This document shows, one piece after another, positions 58,201 to 64,000 of a stretch of 64,000 bases of DNA (position 1 is its first letter; each line of letters opens with the position of its first letter). The translations under genes and the position numbers were made by a program. The stretch is from Gordionus sp. m RMFG-2023. Taxonomy: Eukaryota > Nematomorpha > Gordioida > Chordodea > Parachordodidae. The notes beneath the pieces are model-generated. The model searched no databases and was not told the origin of the DNA. It saw nothing but the letters and a program-made list of their open reading frames with translations. The stretch covers positions 32,899,366-32,963,365 of the forward strand of contig NC_088777.1 of NCBI RefSeq assembly GCF_954871325.1, given 5' to 3'.

Positions 58201-60421
58201 ATGAAAACCTTAAAATTATATGTCTTAACGGGGTGGCATAGAATATTAATTATGCTAGAAAGCATATCTGGATTAAATAATGAAAAGAATTGGGAAATAC
58301 TTTATCAAACTATGAATCTGATTTGGTAAAAGAACTATTAGTATTTCTTTCAAAATTTAAAGAAACTGTCGAATTTCTTTCTGCATATAAAGGGCCTACA
58401 TTAAACTTGGTGTAACTTTTAAAAGTGAAATTGAAACACATTTAATAGTAAATGATAGTGATAGTTCAGAAATAATTTCACTTAAGGAAAATATGCTACA
58501 GTAAGTTGCGTTACGATTTCCGGTTGTGATCTGCAAGTAATAATATATATGTTCATTTATTTAATTTATTTAAAAAATTATCTAGGTATTGGCTTCTCTT
58601 CTATAACCAAGATTTCAAAAATTGACAATTGTGTCAAAGTATATAATAGTGCAAAATTGCTCAGCTCCGAAATTTATTATAAAATTCTTAAACTTATAGA
58701 GAATGATGACATTCGGGTAGTAAATATAGCGATTGAGGATCAGGAGAAATTATTAAATTCAAGTTATTTGACAAAAGTTATTTGACAAAATTGACAAATA
58801 AACATTCAACAAATAAAAATATGATTCTACGTTAGGTGATAGAACAAAAATGCCACATTCTTCTTGGAAAACGACATTCACAAGATATGGGTGTTCTAAA
58901 TTTCTGTAAGTGGAAACTTCCTAGTCTTTCCATGATCGCAAAATAAAATTATTCGTAATCCAGCAACTAGAAAACCCAGTGTAGGAGTTCTGGGTTGACG
59001 TTAAATTCAAGGAGATTATTATTATGTCGCGAAAATTTAAATAAAATTATTTTTATACATGATAATTAATAAATTACGAAATCGATTTTGGATTTATAAT
59101 GAATTTTCTCTTGTATAAAGATTATAAAATATAATCTTTATAGAAATTTATAACTGCGCCGATTTACGCAGCTTTTGTTGACGGCGGCTAAAAATCGACG
59201 TGCGGCCTACGCCTTCTTGATTTTTGAAACTCTTGACAGCCGCTGATAGGTTTGTAGGATCAATGTCTAGCAATATACAATATTTTCCCAATTCAATTAA
59301 GTCTCTTTTATCTTTCCTCTGTGGCTATAGAGGTTTTACAGCAACCGTTTATAAATAAATTGTGTTTGATATATGTATTGTACATTTGTAATCGGATCAT
59401 CATAATTAACTTGTTAATTTTTTAAAATGATTTTCCTATATTATTTATAGATTTAGTATTTTAGTTAGACAGCTCTTTTTGGATACAAATAAATAAGCAT
59501 ATTGTAATTTAGTATTAATCAGAATTTTAATGCTCAGGCTGGCCTATTTAAATATTTCGAAAAATCAGGGATTTATGGCCCTATCTGTATTTTATGTATA
59601 AACTGTCCAACCGGGCCCGAAAATATTTTTTATACACGAATTTCCCGGGCTGTTAACTTTGTTAAAAAAGATGCGGCAAGTGAATTTTTTAAATTAATTT
59701 TATTTTTTTTAGCTGAAAACATTCAATTTGGACAGCATAACTTTACTAGACGCCACTCTCGACCAGGAAACTAGAAATGTTCAGGTAAAATATTACTTTT
59801 TCTAAATTTAATTTTGATTAAAGAAATAGATTACGTTTTTAATTAGAAAATTAAAATTGTCATTTTATATATTTAAGGATAATATACCATAAAATAAATT
59901 AATATAATTCCGAAATATTTTTGACAATATATATATACATTTCCAAATTTCTAATGAGTCAAATTTTTTTAGAGGTTAAAACTTGAAAAAATGAAAAGTG
60001 TCATATGAGGCCTTCGATTCTAATCTAGGGGATAATGATCAATATTTATTATAAAAAGATATAGAGCATTATATCTATAGAAACTGCAATAATAGGCTGG
60101 GGCAGTAATCCTATGATATCTAAATCCACTTAAAAAAATATTTAATGAGTTTGTAATTTAACTTATTAACTATTATTTTTTTTATTATCCTCATTCTTTA
60201 AGAACGAATTCAAGAAATACCAAGTTGGCAATAAGAGGCTCAAGGAGAGGTATGAAAAAATTCTGTCCCAGTACCGGCACAAAATGAAACGAAGATTCAA
60301 TAAAAAATCTACGTTTTTGAGAGAACTTAACATGATAGACAGCTTGAATGAAAACGACAATCCCATTTATGGCACCTTATCAAATAATATAGAAATAGGC
60401 CAAACGAAATCTAAAGTTTAG
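43215..60421 (+). CDS. I-BAR (IMD) domain protein, IRSp53/MIM-like, six exons
   Basis: Exons: 43215-43268 (MTLNKTDKIHSLIEDIYK), 50775-50850 (NLTEHFLPQNKLLINTGKS...), 50981-51070 (SNNAAKSYYETVNKIGQTG...), 52231-52292 (IALMDMSDMHKDLNIQSSMM), 59713-59784 (LKTFNLDSITLLDATLDQ...) and 60203-60421 (NEFKKYQVGNKRLKERYEK...). All are GT-AG bounded and the phases join. The product, about 191 residues, follows human IRSp53 in order (from memory: MSLSRSEEMHRLTENVYK, then ...GKNYEKAL, AAKGYFDALVKMGE, LKSFHNELL, LKKYQTEQ). I-BAR domains bind phosphoinositide membranes and actin and push out protrusions. The last helix of the domain and the SH3/WH2 tail are absent. The gene either ends at TAG (60419) or splices at AAA/GTTTAG (60416) to exons beyond the window. 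Introns 1 and 4 exceed 7 kb and are full of transposon relics. Confidence 0.72.
43269..47210. other. Intron 1 of the I-BAR gene, first part
   Basis: Mostly A/T noise. GC patches at 45925-46020 (GGTCAATCGGGGTCGGGTC and its loose inverse near 46008) and C runs at about 46111-46130 and 46360-46395 mark worn MITE ends. The frames seen near 44104-44317 on both strands overlap each other and look accidental. Confidence 0.45.
45596..45690 (+). repeat. Tandem duplication in intron 1
   Basis: Two adjacent about 46-bp copies built on ACAAGAAAACATAAAAATAA then AAAATTCYTTAAAAAA. They differ at two or three positions. Simple A-rich duplication with no coding sense. Confidence 0.7.
47211..48198 (-). mobile_element. 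hAT-like deletion derivative keeping only a BED finger
   Basis: Ends TAAGCCTATTCAAAAACG at 47211 and AATTTTTTTGTAGGCCTA at 48198 are inverted relatives. Both subterminal regions are packed with ATTCGAATCGAAT / TTATTCGAATAATTCG copies. Flanking GTCTAG on both sides (47205-47210 and 48199-48204) could be part of the duplication. On the - strand, about 47760-47600 reads NRAIILDLYQINKDGEKAAC then NHFKRIIKFKGKTTSPLI, close to the BED consensus G-x-x-A-x-C-x-x-C-x-K-x-I-K-x-K-G-x-T-x-x-L. No core or dimerisation domain is present. Confidence 0.7.
48202..49400 (+). pseudogene. hAT-like relic with TAGAGTAACCAGACG end
   Basis: Starts TAGAGTAACCAGACGTTCTC, a terminus of the TAGGGTRACCAGACGTCC kind. 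It overlaps the duplication of the element to its left, so that element may have landed in this end. A frame at 48926-49139 reads LFDQFCNLKLFITTKM and YTKLPHRKWVKYF, weakly like the C-terminal half of hAT transposases (...KWVxYF...). The right end was not found. Confidence 0.4.
49575..49880. mobile_element. MITE with AGAGACTTACAGGTC ends
   Basis: Left AGAGACTTACAGGTC and right GGCAGGTCTTTGACTCT are inverted relatives. The interior has CAAGCCCAGCTTGGCC and AAGCTCGGCTCGG. Same style as 29938-30276. It lies in intron 1. Confidence 0.5.
50248..50350. repeat. Short GC-rich inverted repeat
   Basis: AAGTCAGCGCGGCTCGAAG at the left and AAGCTTCCTGCGCTGACC at the right share the inverted core GTCAGCGC. 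The interior holds CCGCGGGCGG. About 100 bp in intron 1 of the I-BAR gene. Confidence 0.5.
50367..50458 (+). other. Exon-like open segment in intron 1, doubtful
   Basis: Bounded by TTTATAG and a GTAATT donor, and open in one frame: NLSDILNLPILNESDFTRNV, then LQPLCLRIS. Its phase does not fit exon 1 or exon 2 of the I-BAR gene. Joining it to exon 2 gives a different frame that ends at a TAG inside that exon. It may be an alternative first exon, a poison exon or chance. Confidence 0.25.
52687..52890. mobile_element. Palindromic MITE with TAGGGTTGTTAA end
   Basis: TAGGGTTGTTAAGCTCAAATC at the left resembles the foldback-family terminus. Arms at about 52713-52775 and 52815-52873 are inverted copies (TTAGCCAAAATAATATTATG and complement, plus AAGCCCGATT-like ends) around a about 40-base loop. 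Non-coding, in intron 4. Confidence 0.65.
53506..55960 (+). mobile_element. LINE of the same family as 32.7-35.0 kb, AT-rich copy
   Basis: 53927-55003 is a long intact reverse transcriptase frame (358 codons): NKNSAGGLDGFRPSYFQY, GERLIALSKPDGGTRSIAVG, ICKLDFKNTFNSLH, EGIQKGDPIGPLLFFFGI and LWYLDDGTIRGP. 55090-55341 and the following frames continue, with LRVTIGLRLGCEIAQPRACI at about 55420. 55566-55952 carries NLEPSNISQVDGLRPDGMTT and KSLIWDYTLASS, the endonuclease-like RPDG...WDxT pattern after a Cys/His segment. Three or so frame breaks. The upstream frame at 53506-53742 may be the N-terminal part. Not flanked by a clear duplication. Confidence 0.85.
56030..56335. repeat. MITE-like repeat with CCCCATTGGTTACG end
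   Basis: The right part (AATTTGCGATGG, then a C-rich tract, then CCCCATTGGTTACGGGCCTG at 56305-56324) repeats the segment at about 30795-30863. The left boundary is not clear. Confidence 0.55.
57485..57730. repeat. GC-richer repeat patch, unidentified
   Basis: Strings TTTGCCCCGCCCG, TTTCGACCCGATATTTATG and GGGCCGGTCGGCC alternate with A/T stretches, as in other worn MITEs of this window. It stays open in one + frame for about 100 codons, but the product is not protein-like. Confidence 0.4.
58190..58790 (+). pseudogene. hAT transposase fragment
   Basis: Frames read TLKLYVLTGWHRILIMLESI, then SDLVKELLVFLSKFKETVEF, then LSAYKGPTLNLV. This matches the hAT helical region (TRWNSxxxMLES ... LxxFKxxTExLS ... 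YPTLxLV). Several frame changes. Lies in intron 4 of the I-BAR gene. Confidence 0.65.
59520..59665. repeat. GGCCCGG-type worn MITE
   Basis: GCTCAGGCTGGCC at the left and CCCGGGCTG at the right, with CCAACCGGGCCCGAAAA between. Same vocabulary as 29938-30276. It ends about 50 bp before exon 5 of the I-BAR gene. Confidence 0.4.
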
Positions 60422-61909
60422 ATATAAATTTTTTTTTTATTAAATATAACTTTTCAAAAATGATATGAGAGGATTTCATTGATAATTTAAGATGTAATCT
60501 GACCATTTCTAAATTTATATAATATTTTCTATACTTTATCATTTCGCAACTACATTTCTCCTCCTCTTCTCTTCTACCCCCTCCACCTATTGAAATCATT
60601 GAAATTCATCCTTGTAAATTTTAATTATATATTCGTCAATCAATTTAGGGCCTGATATATCATGACTTAACTAATATTTTCATATCTATATCCGAGGCGT
60701 CGTTGGGGTTTTTTTTTATCTGAAGGTGCTTAAATGCTATGTTTTTAATCATGGAATTACTCAAAAAATAAAATTTAAAAAATGTCTAAATTGGCATTTT
60801 TTTGCTCTGATATAACAAGTGCTTATAAATAGTTTAGCGACTTTAAATTTAATTAAGAAATGGGGTTCTTAGAAATAAAAATAAAATCAACCACAAAATA
60901 CAGACCAATTCGAGTCTAGTATCACGAAAACCAAATTAGACCGTGGTCCAGATTTATTTTTATATTAAATATCCATATAGAACAAAATATCATTATTATA
61001 TTGCAAATATTAAAATATAAACATTGAAAGTAGCAATCATTTGTGTCAAATGGGAGAGCAAATTAACCCTATGACTAAATTACCACTCTTAAATTTATAT
61101 TATTTTTGAACATTCTTCAGTGGTTATTTAAAAATTTTAAAGTTTTTATTATAAAAAATAAAATATTTAGCTTTTTTAGAAAACATTTGTATAGACCTCA
61201 TAATTAAAATATTTTCCTTGAATAAAGAAGCTTATGACGTCTCTGTTAACAATAAAATCTATATTAAGATATACAATTGGTGGTATAGGTGAATATTGAT
61301 ATGATACTTACAATTTTGACCGATACCAGTTATAGATACACTAAAATGACAGAGAGGCATCTATAACACCTTTTTAGCATGTACCAATATACTCAAACGG
61401 ATATTAACTTAGTATCATTGATACAATCGTTACTAAATGCTTATCCCAAAAATAATAATTTAGTATATTTATTGAAAAAAACAATGATACAATATTATCA
61501 TTTTTTATTGATTTATAATAATTAATTTATGAAGTTCATTTAATTAAATTAAAAGAAATAGGTATTAAAGATTAACGAAGAGCACCTTCTTTCTTTTTTA
61601 TTTGTTCAGAAATTTTATATAAATTTTTTTTATAAATTCATATTAATAATGTTGACTAAATTTTATTTTTAAAATTTATGAAGGTTAATTATCTTTTTTT
61701 TTTGAGTATCGGTTAAAATTTATAGTATTGGCCAATACCGATATTGGCTACTACCCATAATAATCGATGCGGTGATTTACTTTTCCCTAACCTGGGACTA
61801 TACTTGTATTGATTCAGTTAATTCAAAAAATTCACACTATGGCCATGGCCCTTTCTTTTAAATATTTTTTTATAATATTTTAAAAAAAGGTTTTTGTTAT
61901 TTTTTATCC
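60422..61909. other. Downstream of exon 6; no gene recognised
   Basis: AT-rich. CCGAGGCGTCGTTGGGG near 60693 recalls GGGGCGTCGCTAG at 21406. No further I-BAR exon could be seen, so either the gene ends at 60421 or the next exon lies beyond the window. Confidence 0.45.
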
Positions 61910-64000
61910 CAGGGGCGAACTGGCCATAAGACCTGGTGGGCATTTTGCCCACGAGGCCGCGAGAAAAGGTCGATTTTTGAGGCCGATCAGAGGAAAATAT
62001 CAAAGAGGCCGATTAGAAAAAAAATATTACTATGTTCACATTATTTTCTTTTATCATTTATTTATTTTTAATGATATCTCTAAGATTTGAATAATGTCGT
62101 TTACTATATTTTAATGCATAATATATCAATAACGTCACTTGACGCTACACATCATTACCACGTTCTTTTCTTTGTTTTTTTTTCAAATGAAATGAAAACG
62201 CTTCCAAGTTTTGATTAATTTATTATATTATATTTTTATACATTGATTTATTGTAGAAATAATATAGCCAACATTTTTTGTTCTTAATTCATTGAAATTA
62301 AATAAAATCCAGGTCGGTGAATCAGATAAAAGGATGGATGCTTGGGTAAAACAGAATAATTCCTCTGGCCAAAATAAGTTAAGAAGGCTGCAAAAAATAG
62401 GTGAGGTAAGGTGGTGGGCACGTGAAAAATCCCTTAGATGGATATATGGTTAAGAGAGCTTGCTCCCAATAGCACTTCAATTTATAATATATAATAAAGA
62501 ATTTGAGACAAAAACTTGATAATTTATGTAAATTTAAGACTAAGTACAGCTATAATATATTTGAAAATTTTTAAAATAATTGGGCCACTGCCATATCTTC
62601 AAGCAAACTAAAAAAATTAGGTACTTTGTCAGCATGGAAAATGAAAGAAGATGCTAAATCTTCTGTATCGTCGATTATAACATCGATTCAAAATAAAGCA
62701 ATAAAATAGCTTCTAATTTAAATGAAACACTTTAATATTTAAAGCTCCCGGAGAGTAACAGGGTACAGAATGCTCTGCAAAAAAATCGAATAGGACGAGC
62801 GAAGAGAATATATAGTGACAAATGCCAAGATAAACGTCCTCAAGAATCGATTTATCTTTATAGGTTCGGAGTATTTCGTCCTATAATTGATCAAATTATA
62901 AACGGAACTACTTTCTGCGAATTGAAGGCTTATCTTGAATGTGCAATATTTGCACCCAAGACATTTTGATGAAATAAATAGTAAAGGTATTTCTGAAAAG
63001 ACCTTGAAAAAACTGGCGCAATTGGCATATATATTGAGTGTTAAATTTCATAACGAATTATGTTCATTTGCCGTATTCTAAGATTTGGTAGCAGAATTAA
63101 ATGAAACGGACGATGATATCGCATGTACAAGTGAGGAGTCAAATGAAGAAGATGGAATATTACAATATGTTAATAAATCAGAGTGTGATAATAAATGTAA
63201 CAAGTGTTTAATATGAGTGTATGTAAAAGATACAATATGCATACAAGTGACACTAATTTATTTTTGGCATATGAATACATTTTAACTTTATCATTTACGT
63301 AGGTTAATTGCGAGAAAGCATTTAGTAAATTAAAAATTATAAAAATAAGCTGAGAGCTAATATTGATCAAGAAAAATTAGAAAAGTTTTTAATGATGTCA
63401 GTTGAACGAGAACTATTAGCGTAGATTGAACTAGAAGATATTTCTTTATATTTGCACAAAGGTTCAAAGTTAATGAGAGATTTATTAACGTAAAAATTAT
63501 ATATTTTCTTAATTCTTTTATTAGAATCTTATTAATATTATTTGCAATATGATCGGTGCCTGATTTTATAAAAGTGCAGCAATTTTATTCTCTGTAATAT
63601 TGTATAGCTGCAATAATTTTATATTTATAATTAATTGATTTAATATATTGAGTATGCATTTTTTTATATTTAACATGTGATGTATGATTTGATTTTATAG
63701 TACAATATCGTTGTAAATCTAATATAAAAAATATATTTTCGATGAATATTATTTTATATAGGTAATGAATATGATTTTAGATGTGCATTTTTTTAAAATA
63801 AAATATATGATTATCGTATAATACTATTCTTTTTTTTTTCTAAAAATGTAAAACGTTTGAACTTATTTTCAAAAAATAAGAAGTAATAAAAATCATGTAA
63901 ATCAAAGAAGCTATTTAAGGGAACCCGGTCGAAGACCGCGCAAAATAAAGGTGGGGGCTGGCCATTATAAAAAATGCCCACTTGGCCGTAGCGTCTCCAG
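61910..64000 (+). mobile_element. hAT element reaching the window edge
   Basis: The left end CAGGGGCGAACTGGCCATA starts at 61910. Near 63949-64000 the sequence GGGGGCTGGCCATTATAA, then AATGCCCACTTGGCCGTAG and CGTCTCCAG, is its inverted relative, so the right end is at or just past 64000. The duplication cannot be checked. Transposase scraps: DKRMDAWVKQNNSSGQNK and VRWWAREKSLRWIYG (about 62330-62450), FGVFRPIIDQIINGTTFC (62870-62925), NCEKAFSKLKIIK (about 63305-63345) and MMSVERELLA near 63390. This is the zinc-finger-MYM/hAT dimerisation order. Many stops. Confidence 0.75.

Noticed and set aside
60166-60366. 66-residue frame on the - strand
   Set aside because: Antisense shadow of exon 6 of the I-BAR gene, whose + strand frame matches the domain and has proper splice borders.
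1-64000. tRNA, rRNA, CRISPR arrays, bacterial operons
   Set aside because: Looked for on both strands by eye. No cloverleaf-like T-loop/anticodon combination, no regular spacer array and no ribosomal sequence was recognised. A tRNA search program would be the decisive test.

Overview
The window is very AT-rich animal DNA made mostly of nested transposable elements, with parts of at least three spliced host genes. The metazoan call rests on a divergent I-BAR (IMD) domain gene with six phase-consistent GT-AG exons on the + strand. Host proteins look fast-evolving and AT-biased. That would suit a derived parasite such as a myxozoan or dicyemid, but this is a guess and the species cannot be fixed from the sequence.

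Layout. 1-17.2 kb: a large hAT-like foldback element (29-17165) flanked by the perfect 8-bp duplication GTCTTAAC. Inside it, in opposite orientation, sits a second member of the same family (1899-12217) flanked by its own perfect duplication CCATATAC. The inner element is a near-perfect long palindrome. A piggyBac element (7771-9810) occupies its exact centre, at a TTAA, and a BED-finger hAT interrupts its left arm. The inner element itself splits an older hAT transposase gene. The outer element also carries head-to-head arrays of a roughly 120-bp satellite. 17.2-21.4 kb: exon-like tandem repeats, interrupted by a spliced hAT (17975-21395) with terminal repeats and a 7/8 target duplication. 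23.7-28.1 kb: a - strand gene resembling the core of a protein kinase, with one coding exon split by a short-LTR Ty3/Gypsy-type fossil (24138-27808, duplication CGGTG). 28-39 kb: further hAT fossils, MITEs, a GC-richer LINE with a restriction-like endonuclease end (- strand), and a 1.27-kb hAT deletion derivative whose 150-codon frame joins a BED finger to the hAT dimerisation domain.

39-64 kb: two divergent host genes start about 1.25 kb apart. An unidentified gene runs left from 41960, and the I-BAR gene runs right from 43215 to at least 60421. Their introns hold more hAT relics, MITEs and a second copy of the same LINE family. The window ends in another hAT copy starting at 61910.

No tRNA, rRNA, CRISPR array or bacterial-type operon was seen. 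All splice models were made by eye from reading frame, phase and GT-AG signals and need transcript support.
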